The notes under the pieces: generated by a model
Seen by the model: only the letters and a program-made list of their open reading frames with translations
Told to the model about the DNA's origin: nothing
The model's database searches: none
Translations under genes and position numbers: made by a program
DNA from: Faecalicatena orotica
GTDB taxonomy: Bacteria > Bacillota > Clostridia > Lachnospirales > Lachnospiraceae
Direction: 5' to 3'
Assembly: GCF_003149245.1 (NCBI RefSeq)
Contig: NZ_QGDL01000013.1
Span: forward strand, 1-64,000
DNA: 64,000 bases
Shown here: positions 44,902 through 53,822 of the stretch, piece by piece
How the letters are laid out: every line of letters begins with the position of its first letter
Numbering within the stretch: the stretch's first letter is position 1

Positions 44902-45546
44902 ATGACAGGATATTATGAAGAGCTTCTGGTGGAGGAGCAGGAGGCCGTTACAGAGGTGATCCAGCTTCTGCTGCGCCAGACATTCCTGCTGGAGCGGAAG
45001 TTTGATAAGCGCGCCGGCCGGCTGGCGTTTGTGAAGGAATACAGGACGTGCAGCAAGCATCTCGAATTTTTAACAGAGTATTTTAAGGTTGCCGGGATCG
45101 AGCTGCATGAAAATGCCCAGATGGGGCTTATCTACATACAGGGTGAAACACTCTGGGGGGAGAAGCTGCCGAGGCTTGCGACGATTTACCTGCTTATTCT
45201 GAAGCTGATCTATGATGAACAGATGGCGGCGGTATCTTCCAGCAGCCACATTGTGACGACGATGGGGGCTGTCAACGGAAAGGCCGGGGAATTTAAGGTA
45301 TTGAGGGGGCTGCCCTCGCCAACGGAGATGAGAAGGACAGTTTCGCTGCTGAAGAAATACCAGATTATTGAACCTCTGGATGTGCTGGAGGAATTAAATG
45401 AACATACCCGCCTGATCATTTACCCGTGCATCAATGCGGTGCTGATGGGGGATGACATCCGCAAACTGCTGAATACGTTTAACGAGGAGGACAACATTGG
45501 AGAAGAATCAGCCGTTCAAGGCACTCTCGAAGATATGCCTGAATAA
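44902..45546 (+). CDS. jetB: JetB (DUF4194, KITE-type subunit)
   Basis: This 214-residue protein matches DUF4194: winged-helix pattern, LEFLTEYFKVAGIELHENAQMGLIYI and a C-terminal region that contacts the kleisin. AGGAG lies 7 bases before the ATG at 44902. The gene's end overlaps the jetC start by 50 bases. KITE subunits bind JetA and help assemble the loop-extruding complex. Confidence 0.85.
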   Translation: MTGYYEELLVEEQEAVTEVIQLLLRQTFLLERKFDKRAGRLAFVKEYRTCSKHLEFLTEYFKVAGIELHENAQMGLIYIQGETLWGEKLPRLATIYLLILKLIYDEQMAAVSSSSHIVTTMGAVNGKAGEFKVLRGLPSPTEMRRTVSLLKKYQIIEPLDVLEELNEHTRLIIYPCINAVLMGDDIRKLLNTFNEEDNIGEESAVQGTLEDMPE

Positions 45547-48500
45547 CTGGCATTATATAGATAAAAAGATACTGACACTGAATGAGGGGATTAATTTTTT
45601 TACCGGACACTCCGGAAGCGGAAAGTCTACGGTGATTGATGCACTTCAGATCGTGCTGTATGCGAATACCGACGGAAGGGGTTTTTTTAACAAGGCTGCC
45701 GCGGATGACTCGGACAGGACCCTGATAGAATACCTGCGGGGGATGGTGAACATCAGTGAGAACAATGAGTCGCAGTATCTCAGGAACCGTAATTTTTCCA
45801 GTACGATTGTGCTGGAGCTGGAACAGACAAACACAAAAGAAAAGCAGTGTGTCGGGGTTATTTTTGACGTAGAGACAGCGACGAATGAGATTAACAGGCT
45901 CTTTTTCTGGCATACGGGAGGCCTGTTGGAAAACGGCTACCGGGCGGACAAGCGCTGCCTGACTACGGCCGAATTCCGCGAGTATCTGCAGAGGACATAC
46001 CCGGCGGAGCAGTATTACTGTGGGCCGAGTAATGAACGGTTCAGGCGGCAGCTGTATGATATCTATCTCGGCGGTCTGGATATGGATAAGTTTCCGAGGC
46101 TGTTTAAGCGTGCGATCCCATTCCGCATGAATATCCGTCTGGAAGACTTTGTGAAGGAATATATCTGCATGGAGCAGGATATCCATATCGAAGACCTTCA
46201 GGAGAGTGTCATGCAGTATGGCAGGATGCGCAACAAGATTGAGGAGACGCTGGAGGAGATCCGGCGGCTTCAGGAGATACAGGACAGTTTCAGGAAATAT
46301 CAGGAGCAGGTAAGGGAAGCCGGGGCGTGTACCTATCAGATTGATAAGCTGGAAATGCTCCAGCTGAGGGCAAAGATACAGGAACTGACGGACAGGATCG
46401 GGAACCGTCAGGAGGAAATCAGCCGTCAGGAGGCTATGAAGGTCCGTCTGGAGGAAGAGGAAAAGGGCATTCAGAAGGAGTATGAGGAAGTGCTGCTCCG
46501 GATTAATAATAGTGGATATTCGAGTCTTGAGACAGAACTTTCCGGTGTGAACGAGACGCTGGAGAGACTGGAGGGCAGCCGGGCCAGATGGATGCAGACG
46601 GCAGAGCGGCTGAACGAGTGGAAGACGAGGGATATCACACCGAATCAGACGGTATGGGATATCGAGAAGTTTGAAAAGGGGAATATTTCCGCTGAAGAGC
46701 TGACACGTTTGAAGACAAGCCTTCTGGAGCTAAAGGAAGAGCTTGAGGAAGAACGGAGGGATACCGATGCCAGACTGCGGAAGATCAAGAAGGAAGAAAA
46801 CGAAGCCCGTGAGGAGCTTAAGGAACTGAAACAGGGGCGCAAGGCCTACCCGAAGGAGCTTGAGGAAGCGCGGTATGAGCTTCGGGGCCGCCTGCATGAG
46901 CGGTGTGGGAAGTTTGTGAATGTCCAGATTCTCGCCGATCTTCTGGATATCCGGGATGAATGGTGGCATAATGCCGTGGAAGGGTATCTGGGAAATAATA
47001 AGCTGCTGCTCGTGGTGGAACCGGAGTATGCGGCAGTGGCGATGGACATTTATGAAGAAATGGATAAGAAGAAATTCTTCCGCGCAGCTGTGCTGGATAC
47101 GGAGAAGGTTATGGAGAGTGCTAAGAAGGGCGGCCATTCTGTCCGTCCGGGGTCGCTTGCGGAAGAAGTCACAGCGAAAGAGGAATATGTCCGTGCATAT
47201 GTGGATAACTTCCTTGGCAATGTGATGAAATGTGAAAATCTCGACGAGCTGCGTACGAGCAGGGTTGGAATTACACCGGACTGCGTTCTGTACCACAGCT
47301 TCCGGCTGCAGCATATCAATCCGGAAAATTATACGAGAAGGGCGTATATCGGTGAGACGAGTATGCGGCAGCGGATCAGGCAGCTGGATGAGAAATGCCA
47401 GACCCTGCAGAAGGAACGCCTGCCGCTCATGGAGATTGTGGAGGAGCTGAAGAAGACGGGGCAGCTGGAAAGTCTGCAGCAGCCGGCTGAAGATTATCTG
47501 GAATGGCAGTCAGATATGGAAAAGATTGCGGAGAAGGAACGGCGCAAGGTGCAGCTGACCGGAAAGATGAGACAGCTGCGTGAAGAGTCTGTGTCTGCGT
47601 GGGAAATCGAGAAGCTGGAACTGATGCGTCAGCAGGAGGAGAAGAAAGCGCAGATACAGAAGGTGCAGGAGGAGATTTGGAAGAATAAGGATTTCATTAG
47701 TAAATGCAAGTCTGACAATCTGGAGCTGAACACGCAGCTGGCCGACAGGGAGCGCTATTTCCACGAGGATGCGGCCTTCGAAGAGGCGTTTAAGGCATTT
47801 ATGGAGGGGCGGAAGTCGTCCAATTATGAATACCTGAGAAGGCAGCGCTTAAGTGACCGGGTTCCGATGGAAGAAAAGCTGGAACGTGCCTATCAGGAGC
47901 TGGTGGATGTGCGAAGCCACTATATACAGAAATATCCGAACCGGACATTTTCGACGAGTATTAAGGACAACAGGCCTTATGACAGACTGCTTACAAGCCT
48001 TGGCTGCGACCACCTCGAGACCTATAAAGAGGCGGCAAAGGAACAGGCACGTTCTGCGGTAGAGCATTTTAAAGATGACTTCATCTTCAAAATCCGCAGT
48101 GCCATCCGGGAGGCTTACCAGAGAAAAGACGAGCTCAACCGGATCATCAGCAAGCTGGATTTTGGCAAGGATAAGTACCAGTTCGTGATCACGAAGAATA
48201 AAGGGCCGGATGGAAAGTACTACAAGATGTTCATGGACGATTCTCTCCAGATCAACCCGTCCCAGCTGACCGACGCGATGGAGAACCAGCTTAATATGTT
48301 TACGATGGAACACGAAGACCAGTACGGCGATATGATGAACGAGCTGATCAATATCTTTATCCCGCCGGACGATGCCACGAGGGAAGAACTCGAGGAAACC
48401 AAAAAGAACATGGATAAATATGCGGATTACCGGACCTACCTGTCATTTGACATGCAGCAGATCGTGCGGGGGGAAAAAGACATGACAATCGGGCTGAGCA

Positions 48501-48859
48501 AGATGATCAAGAAAAACTCCGGCGGGGAGGGACAGAACCCCCTGTATGTAGCACTTCTGGCAAGCTTTGCACAGGTATACCGGATCAACCTGTCACCAAA
48601 GATCCAGAGAAACCCGACAATCCGTCTTGTCGTACTCGATGAAGCCTTTTCCAAGATGGACGCAGAAAAAGTTGCAAGCTGTATCTCACTCATACGCGGG
48701 CTCGGGTTTCAGGCAATCATCAGTGCAACCAACGACAAAATACAGAATTATCTGGAAAATGTAGACAAGACATTCGTATACGCAAATCCAAATAAGAAGC
48801 ATATCTCAATACAGGAGTTCGAAAAAGGCGAATTTGCTGAACTGATTGAGGAAGAGTAG
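45497..48859 (+). CDS. jetC: JetC (SMC-like ATPase of Wadjet / MukB-type)
   Basis: This 1,120-residue protein has Walker A GHSGSGKST near the N-terminus (about residue 37-45) and two long coiled-coil arms. A hinge-like region lies in the middle (WWHNAVEGYLGNNKLLLV), the signature motif is KNSGGEGQ, and Walker B is IRLVVLDEAFSKMD near the C-terminus. This is an SMC-type motor that extrudes DNA loops. TTG is taken as start, 7 bases after GAGGAGG. JetD, the nuclease subunit that normally follows, is absent: next comes an unrelated GntR regulator. Confidence 0.9.
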   Translation: MEKNQPFKALSKICLNNWHYIDKKILTLNEGINFFTGHSGSGKSTVIDALQIVLYANTDGRGFFNKAAADDSDRTLIEYLRGMVNISENNESQYLRNRNFSSTIVLELEQTNTKEKQCVGVIFDVETATNEINRLFFWHTGGLLENGYRADKRCLTTAEFREYLQRTYPAEQYYCGPSNERFRRQLYDIYLGGLDMDKFPRLFKRAIPFRMNIRLEDFVKEYICMEQDIHIEDLQESVMQYGRMRNKIEETLEEIRRLQEIQDSFRKYQEQVREAGACTYQIDKLEMLQLRAKIQELTDRIGNRQEEISRQEAMKVRLEEEEKGIQKEYEEVLLRINNSGYSSLETELSGVNETLERLEGSRARWMQTAERLNEWKTRDITPNQTVWDIEKFEKGNISAEELTRLKTSLLELKEELEEERRDTDARLRKIKKEENEAREELKELKQGRKAYPKELEEARYELRGRLHERCGKFVNVQILADLLDIRDEWWHNAVEGYLGNNKLLLVVEPEYAAVAMDIYEEMDKKKFFRAAVLDTEKVMESAKKGGHSVRPGSLAEEVTAKEEYVRAYVDNFLGNVMKCENLDELRTSRVGITPDCVLYHSFRLQHINPENYTRRAYIGETSMRQRIRQLDEKCQTLQKERLPLMEIVEELKKTGQLESLQQPAEDYLEWQSDMEKIAEKERRKVQLTGKMRQLREESVSAWEIEKLELMRQQEEKKAQIQKVQEEIWKNKDFISKCKSDNLELNTQLADRERYFHEDAAFEEAFKAFMEGRKSSNYEYLRRQRLSDRVPMEEKLERAYQELVDVRSHYIQKYPNRTFSTSIKDNRPYDRLLTSLGCDHLETYKEAAKEQARSAVEHFKDDFIFKIRSAIREAYQRKDELNRIISKLDFGKDKYQFVITKNKGPDGKYYKMFMDDSLQINPSQLTDAMENQLNMFTMEHEDQYGDMMNELINIFIPPDDATREELEETKKNMDKYADYRTYLSFDMQQIVRGEKDMTIGLSKMIKKNSGGEGQNPLYVALLASFAQVYRINLSPKIQRNPTIRLVVLDEAFSKMDAEKVASCISLIRGLGFQAIISATNDKIQNYLENVDKTFVYANPNKKHISIQEFEKGEFAELIEEE

Positions 48860-48863
48860 TACC

Positions 48864-48951
48864 GAGGTGCAAAGGGGTCAGACCCTTTTGTCCTCCATAT
48901 TCAGAATATTCAGAAAACGGTGCGCAAAAGGGTCTGACCCCTTTGCACCTC
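48864..48951. repeat. Perfect 27-bp inverted repeat of the GGGTCAGACCC family
   Basis: The arms 48864..48890 and 48925..48951 are exact reverse complements and contain AAAGGGGTCAGACCC. A 34-base loop with ATTCAGAAT lies between. It sits between jetC and the GntR gene, and the right arm ends beside the latter's AAGGAGG ribosome site. It may end jetC transcription or affect the regulator's translation. Related copies are at 53229, 54794 and 62933. Confidence 0.85.
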
Positions 48952-48964
48952 AAGGAGGTAAGTT

Positions 48965-49681
48965 ATGGATAGTAAGAAGGACAGCTGGCTGACCCCGGTC
49001 CCCAAGCAGTCATTATCGAAGATGGTTGTGGAAAAGATCAAGGAGGGGCTGATCAGCGGTGCTATTACCCCGGGTGAATTTCTGCCGTCCGAGACGGAGC
49101 TTTCAGAGAGGTTCGGTGTTGGCAAATCCAGTGTGCGCGAGGCAATCAAGATGCTGGAGGCTCTCGGGGTTGTGGAAATATGTAAGGGAAACGGCAGCAG
49201 GATCCGCACGACTGTGGATTCTTCAGTTATGAACCCGCTGATATTCCAGCTGATTCTCCAGAGCAGGGAAGAGAGCAGGGACAAGCTGGTTGAATTCAGG
49301 CGCATGATAGAAGTATCAGGCAGCCTTCTGGCTATTGACAATGCCGGGGAAGAGGATATTGCAAAATTGAAGGCGGTCCACGAGCGGACGAAAAATGATT
49401 TTAAAAAGGGTAAGGCTACTGTGGATAATGATATGGAATTCCATAATATGATATACGAAAGTACGCACAATCCATTTGTCGTGAGCATTGGCCGCAGTAT
49501 TATGGAGCTCTTCCAGCCGTCGCTTGTTATTGCCAACAGGGACTATTCAAAGATTGTGACGGACAACCATGATAAAATACTAAAGGCCCTTGAACAGCGT
49601 GATAAAGCTGCAATGGAGGATGCGATTATATTATCCCTCGGGAAATGGAAAGAACCGGCACTGGATGAGTGTCTGGATTAG
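48965..49681 (+). CDS. FadR-type GntR regulator (FCD domain)
   Basis: This 238-residue protein has an N-terminal winged helix-turn-helix (about 15-80: ISGAITPGEFLPSETELSERFGVGKSSVREAIKML) and a C-terminal FCD ligand-binding domain. FCD regulators respond to small carboxylic acids or sugars acids. It is directly upstream of the KARI-like/GntP operon, whose promoter has a matching palindrome. It most likely represses that operon until its substrate appears. Confidence 0.92.
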   Translation: MDSKKDSWLTPVPKQSLSKMVVEKIKEGLISGAITPGEFLPSETELSERFGVGKSSVREAIKMLEALGVVEICKGNGSRIRTTVDSSVMNPLIFQLILQSREESRDKLVEFRRMIEVSGSLLAIDNAGEEDIAKLKAVHERTKNDFKKGKATVDNDMEFHNMIYESTHNPFVVSIGRSIMELFQPSLVIANRDYSKIVTDNHDKILKALEQRDKAAMEDAIILSLGKWKEPALDECLD

Positions 49682-49688
49682 AGAGAAG

Positions 49689-49728
49689 AAGATGTGTCTG
49701 CTAATGAAAGGCGGATGCATCTTTTTTT
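49689..49728 (+). terminator. Intrinsic terminator after the FCD regulator
   Basis: AAGATG…CATCTT with an inner GTC-GC/GC-GAT stem, followed by T7. It separates the regulator from the downstream operon. Confidence 0.75.
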
Positions 49729-49821
49729 GTACTTCTTTAAATAAAAACTGCATTTATTTGTGAAATGTGTACATAAATTAAGCGGAAAAATTGTTGAAAT
49801 AGTCAAAGTTTATAAATCCTA

Positions 49822-49883
49822 TTGACCTTTACCTGAAATAGTGCTAACCTAACATCAGAGAACAGACGTCAGATGTCTGATGT
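49822..49883 (+). promoter_or_regulatory. Promoter and palindromic operator of the KARI-like operon
   Basis: TTGACC (49822..49827), 17 bases and TAACCT (49845..49850) form the promoter. Just downstream lie ACATCAGA (49852..49859) and TCTGATGT (49876..49883), an 8-bp inverted repeat, with TCAGA-TG-TCTGA (49869..49880) inside it. Overlap with the start site suits repression by the adjacent FCD regulator; the link is inferred. Confidence 0.6.
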
Positions 49884-49917
49884 CAAAACAAAAAACAAGT
49901 TAAAAGGAGAAATTATT

Positions 49918-50904
49918 ATGGCAAACATTTATTATGATGACGATGCAGATTTGGGGCTGGTAATTGACAAAACAGTGGCTATTATCGGTTATGGGAATCA
50001 GGGACGCAGCCAGGCGCTTAATATGCGTGATTCAGGGATTAAGAATGTGATCGTGGGAAGCAGGCATGATGAATCTTTCGATCAGGCCAACGAAGATGGA
50101 TTTATGGTATACTCTATAGAAGAAGCAGCAAAAAAAGCGGATATTGTTTTCCTTCTTCTTCCTGACGAAGTGGCACCGGAGATTTATGAAGCGCAGATCG
50201 CACCATACCTTGAGCCGGGCAATATTTTGAATTTTGCATCCGGTTATAATATTACATTTAAGAGGATCACACCGGCGGAAGGGCTCGATGTAGTTATGGC
50301 GGCGCCGCGTATGATCGGCAAGGGGGTACGTGAACTGTTTGTAAGCGGAGAAGGCTCACCGGCATTCGTTGCGGTTCATCAGGATGCTTCCGGCAAGGCA
50401 CTGGAATACGGAAAGGCACTCTGCAAGGCAATTGGGGCCACAAGGAAGGGAGCGATCGAAGTTACATTTGATGACGAGACCTGTCTGGATCTGATGGCAG
50501 AGCAGGGAACATGGCCAATTATTTATAATGTTTTTGTAGAGGCGTTCAAGCTTCAGGTGGAGATGGGGCATCCAGAAGAAGCTGTACTCATGGAAATGTA
50601 TTTATCCAAGGAGCCGGCAGTTATGATGGAAAAAGCGGCTGAAGTAGGATTTTTCCGGCAGCTCCCGTACCACTCACACACAAGCCAGTATGGTCAGCTG
50701 ATAGGTTTTAACGATGTAGATACAAGCCAGATCCGCAGTTTCTTAAAAAACCGCTATGACCGTATCAAAGGCGGGGAATTTGCGGAAGAATGGGATAAGG
50801 AGCAGCATGAAAATAATCTCAGTACGCTGAATAAGCTTGAGGAGGATGCTTTCAATTGTGATTTCACGAAAGCAGAGGACCGTTTAAAAGCCAGATTAAA
50901 GTAA
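49918..50904 (+). CDS. Divergent ketol-acid reductoisomerase-like protein (catabolic context)
   Basis: This 328-residue protein has the KARI fold. The N-terminal Rossmann part shows VAIIGYGNQGRSQALN, and the C-terminal knotted domain keeps D-x-x-x-E in LDLMAEQ. Several KARI-invariant positions differ: FASGYN replaces FAHGFN, MAAPRMIG replaces the APKGPGH loop, the second glutamate of YFE-x-x-x-E is Ser (LMEMYLS), and HSHTSQYG replaces SNTAEYG. True IlvC activity is therefore doubtful. It is paired with a GntP permease under an FCD regulator, not with ilv genes. I infer a reductase/isomerase acting on another 2-keto or hydroxy acid. AAAGGAG precedes the ATG at 49918. Confidence 0.78.
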   Translation: MANIYYDDDADLGLVIDKTVAIIGYGNQGRSQALNMRDSGIKNVIVGSRHDESFDQANEDGFMVYSIEEAAKKADIVFLLLPDEVAPEIYEAQIAPYLEPGNILNFASGYNITFKRITPAEGLDVVMAAPRMIGKGVRELFVSGEGSPAFVAVHQDASGKALEYGKALCKAIGATRKGAIEVTFDDETCLDLMAEQGTWPIIYNVFVEAFKLQVEMGHPEEAVLMEMYLSKEPAVMMEKAAEVGFFRQLPYHSHTSQYGQLIGFNDVDTSQIRSFLKNRYDRIKGGEFAEEWDKEQHENNLSTLNKLEEDAFNCDFTKAEDRLKARLK

Positions 50905-50961
50905 AATCGATACATAAAAGTCGTTCTGCTGTGCGCAGAAACAGCAGAGAAGGAGGACATT

Positions 50962-52305
50962 TTGAATATCATGGTTTTTGTTTGGTTAGTCGTGGCAATT
51001 GCCATTATCCTGTTTGCGATTTTAAAATTGAAACTGAATCCCGCCATAGCACTGGTTCTCGGTAGTATTTTCATGGGGCTTGCATCAGGGCTTGGAGCCT
51101 CCAATACAATCACGACTATAGGCAGTGGATTCGGGAACCTCATGACAGGAATTGCACTGCCGGTAGGTTTTGGAGTTATACTGGGTCAATTGCTCTCGGA
51201 TTCAGGCGGTGCAAAAGTGATTGCAACTACGATGATCCAGAAAACATCTGAGAAGTATGCATTGTATGCACTCGGAATTACCGCATTTCTTCTGTCGGTG
51301 CCTGTATTTTATGATGTGACTTTTGTTATTTTAATTCCACTTGCAATTGCGGTATCAAGACAGATCCACAAACCCCTTCCTTATACAGTTGGTGCGATGA
51401 TTATCGGGGCGGGTGCGGCCCATACGCTGGCGCCTCCGACGCCCAATCCGCTGGCTGCAGCGGAAATCCTGCATTTTGATCTGGGGGTTATGGTCATTGT
51501 TGGAATCGTTCTGGGGCTTGTTGCAGCAATGATTGCAATGAAAATATATTTTACCCTCCTTGATAAAGGATTCTGGAATAAAGAAAAAGACGAAACCGGT
51601 GTAGAGGTGTATGAAGAACATACGGCAGAGGTTAGAAAAGCGGAACCGACCTTCTTTATGTCGATGATACCGATTCTCCTTCCCGTAGTTTTAATTCTGG
51701 TAGGGACTGTAATGGATGCCGTTCTGGAGGAAGTGCCTGAGGCAGTCATATTTTTAAGTAACAAGACAACCGCATTGCTGCTCGGAGCACTCAGTGCTTA
51801 TGCAATCTCTGCAAGGGCAATGAATAAAGAAGAACGTGACCAGTCTGCAACAGAAGCATTAAAAAGCTGCGGGATTGTACTGTTAATTACCGGAGCGGGC
51901 GGCTCATTCGGGGCAATTATCAGTGCAACTGGAATGGCGGATATGCTTGCGGATACAATACAAAACATTTCTGCTTCACCGATCGTGGCGCTTCTGATTG
52001 CATTTGTCATAGCAGCGCTGTTCAGGGTGGCCCTTGGTTCGGGAACGGTAGCTTCTATTACGACCATGACAATCATGGCATCTGTACCAGCAGCTGTCGG
52101 CATGCATCCGGTCTGGATGGCAATTGCATGCCTGTCAGGGTCACTGAGCTGCGGGCATGTAAATGACAGCGGATTCTGGGTAAGCACCAATTTGTCAGGC
52201 TTCACCATTACGGGGGGACTAAAAAGCTACACACTCGGAAATGCAATTACTGCGGTTATCGCGATGTTGTTTGCGATTGTCGGATGCTTGGTAATACCGA
52301 TTTAA
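50962..52305 (+). CDS. GntP-family permease
   Basis: This 447-residue protein has about 12-14 membrane helices and GntP/DsdX motifs: ALVLGSIFMGLASG, GFGVILGQLLSDSGGA, AHTLAPPTPNPLAAA, VALGSGTVASITTMT and CGHVNDSGFW. The family moves gluconate, other sugar acids or D-serine with protons. TTG with AGGAGG 5 bases upstream is the likely start; an ATG three codons later is possible. Cotranscribed with the KARI-like gene, it probably imports that enzyme's substrate or precursor. Confidence 0.9.
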   Translation: MNIMVFVWLVVAIAIILFAILKLKLNPAIALVLGSIFMGLASGLGASNTITTIGSGFGNLMTGIALPVGFGVILGQLLSDSGGAKVIATTMIQKTSEKYALYALGITAFLLSVPVFYDVTFVILIPLAIAVSRQIHKPLPYTVGAMIIGAGAAHTLAPPTPNPLAAAEILHFDLGVMVIVGIVLGLVAAMIAMKIYFTLLDKGFWNKEKDETGVEVYEEHTAEVRKAEPTFFMSMIPILLPVVLILVGTVMDAVLEEVPEAVIFLSNKTTALLLGALSAYAISARAMNKEERDQSATEALKSCGIVLLITGAGGSFGAIISATGMADMLADTIQNISASPIVALLIAFVIAALFRVALGSGTVASITTMTIMASVPAAVGMHPVWMAIACLSGSLSCGHVNDSGFWVSTNLSGFTITGGLKSYTLGNAITAVIAMLFAIVGCLVIPI

Positions 52306-52349
52306 CTATGAATAGACATCCAATGATTTTATTTTTATAAAGAAGTAAG

Positions 52350-52382
52350 AACCGGCTGTGGATTTATGCAGCCGGTTTTTGA
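52350..52382 (+). terminator. Intrinsic terminator of the KARI-like/GntP operon
   Basis: AACCGGCTG and CAGCCGGTT form a perfect 9-bp stem with a 10-base loop and a T5 tail. Confidence 0.88.
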
Positions 52383-52500
52383 TGTAATATTCAGCAGCAC
52401 GGCCTGTTTTCAGGGAAAGTTTATGCTTGACAGCATCCCGCAGGCAAAGTAGGATGGAAGAAGAGACACGTTTACATCGACTTCAATTGGAGGTAAAGGT

Positions 52501-53178
52501 ATGAATTACGAGATTAAGGGCGGCGCATTTCCCGTTGTGGAATGTAAACTCGAAGACCGCGAGCAGATGATTACTGAGAAAGGGTCAATGGTCTGGATGA
52601 GTCCGAATATGCATATGGAAACAGCCGGAGGAGGAATCGGCAAAATGTTCTCCAAAGCATTTTCCGGAGAAAGTATGTTCCAGAACATCTATACAGCACG
52701 CGGTGCAGGGCTGATTGCATTCGGCTCAAGCTTTCCGGGCAGGATTATGCCGGTACAGATTTCCCCGGGGCGCGAAATGATCGTACAGAAGACGGCATTT
52801 CTGGCATCTGAAAGCAGTGTGGAATTATCAATCCACTTCAATAAAAAACTGGGAGCAGGCGTATTTGGCGGGGAAGGCTTTATCATGCAGCGTCTGTCCG
52901 GCAGCGGGATTGCGTTCGTTGAAATCGACGGCGAACTGGTGGAATATGAACTGTCGGCAGGGCAGCAGATTGTCGTTGACACCGGAAATGTTGCCGGCTT
53001 CGAGGTAGGCGTCCAGATCGATATCCAGCAGGTACCCGGCCTGAAAAACAAACTGCTCGGCGGTGAAGGCCTGTTCAATACAGTCCTGACCGGCCCCGGA
53101 AAAGTCTGGCTGCAGACCATGCCGATCTCCAGCGTAGCAGCGTCTATACGGCCGTTTATTCCGACAGGGAATGCATAA
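52501..53178 (+). CDS. AIM24/TIGR00266-family protein
   Basis: This 225-residue beta-rich protein starts MNYEIKGGAFPVVECKL and has MITEKGSMVWMSPNMHMET and GEGFIMQRLSGSG, which identify the AIM24 family. Bacterial members have a double beta-sandwich fold of unclear function. No membrane segment is present. GGAGGT precedes the start. It stands alone. Confidence 0.85.
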   Translation: MNYEIKGGAFPVVECKLEDREQMITEKGSMVWMSPNMHMETAGGGIGKMFSKAFSGESMFQNIYTARGAGLIAFGSSFPGRIMPVQISPGREMIVQKTAFLASESSVELSIHFNKKLGAGVFGGEGFIMQRLSGSGIAFVEIDGELVEYELSAGQQIVVDTGNVAGFEVGVQIDIQQVPGLKNKLLGGEGLFNTVLTGPGKVWLQTMPISSVAASIRPFIPTGNA

Positions 53179-53228
53179 TGCCCGGAGCAGATATCGGCTA
53201 AATTTTAAGAATATTCTGAATACGGACC

Positions 53229-53250
53229 GCAAAGGGGTCAGACCCCTCTG
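53229..53250. repeat. GGGTCAGACCC-family palindrome
   Basis: AGGGGTC-A-GACCCCT is a perfect 15-base palindrome inside GCAAAGGGGTCAGACCCCTC. It is preceded by ATTCTGAATACGGACC, a flank shared with copies at 48898 and 54776. It lies just upstream of the phosphoesterase ribosome site. Confidence 0.75.
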
Positions 53251-53267
53251 AAGAAAGGAGTACTTAC

Positions 53268-53822
53268 ATGAGGTTCATGATTGCATCAGATATCCACGGC
53301 TCTGCCTTCTACTGCAGGCAGATGCTGGAAGCATACGAAAGAGAGAAGGCGGACAGGCTGTTGCTGCTGGGTGATATTTTGTACCACGGTCCGCGCAATG
53401 ACCTGCCGAGGGATTATGCGCCGAAGGAAGTCATTGCCATGCTGAACCCGATGAAGGAGCATCTGCTTTGTGTGCGTGGAAATTGTGACACAGAGGTGGA
53501 CCAGATGGTGCTGGAATTTCCGATCATGGCGGAGTACTGTTTTCTGGATCTTGACGGGCAGTCTGTGTTGGCGACGCACGGGCATGTCTGGAATCCATCC
53601 AATCCTTTGATGTTGAAAAAAGGGGATATCCTGTTAAACGGTCATACCCATATCCCGGCATGCGAGGAGAAGGATGGGTATATTTATATGAATCCGGGCT
53701 CTGTTTCGATACCAAAAGAGAATTCGGCGCATAGTTATATGATATATGAAAATAAAATCTTTGAATGGAAAGATATGAATGGAGAGGTTTACCGGACATG
53801 GAAAACAAATATGCATTGCTGA
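53268..53822 (+). CDS. yfcE: YfcE-family metallophosphoesterase
   Basis: This 184-residue protein has the calcineurin-like motifs in order: ASDIHGS, LLGDILYHGP, VRGNCDTE, ATHGHVW and NGHTHIPA. It is a Mn-dependent phosphodiesterase of the YfcE group. The next gene starts within its last 25 bases. Confidence 0.93.
   Translation: MRFMIASDIHGSAFYCRQMLEAYEREKADRLLLLGDILYHGPRNDLPRDYAPKEVIAMLNPMKEHLLCVRGNCDTEVDQMVLEFPIMAEYCFLDLDGQSVLATHGHVWNPSNPLMLKKGDILLNGHTHIPACEEKDGYIYMNPGSVSIPKENSAHSYMIYENKIFEWKDMNGEVYRTWKTNMHC

Noticed and set aside
49918-50904. Annotation as ilvC of branched-chain amino acid synthesis
   Set aside because: Several KARI-invariant residues are changed, and the neighbours are an FCD regulator and a GntP permease, not ilv genes.
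52701-53232. Long minus-strand frames inside the AIM24 gene
   Set aside because: They mirror the codon pattern of a well-supported plus-strand gene and have no ribosome sites.
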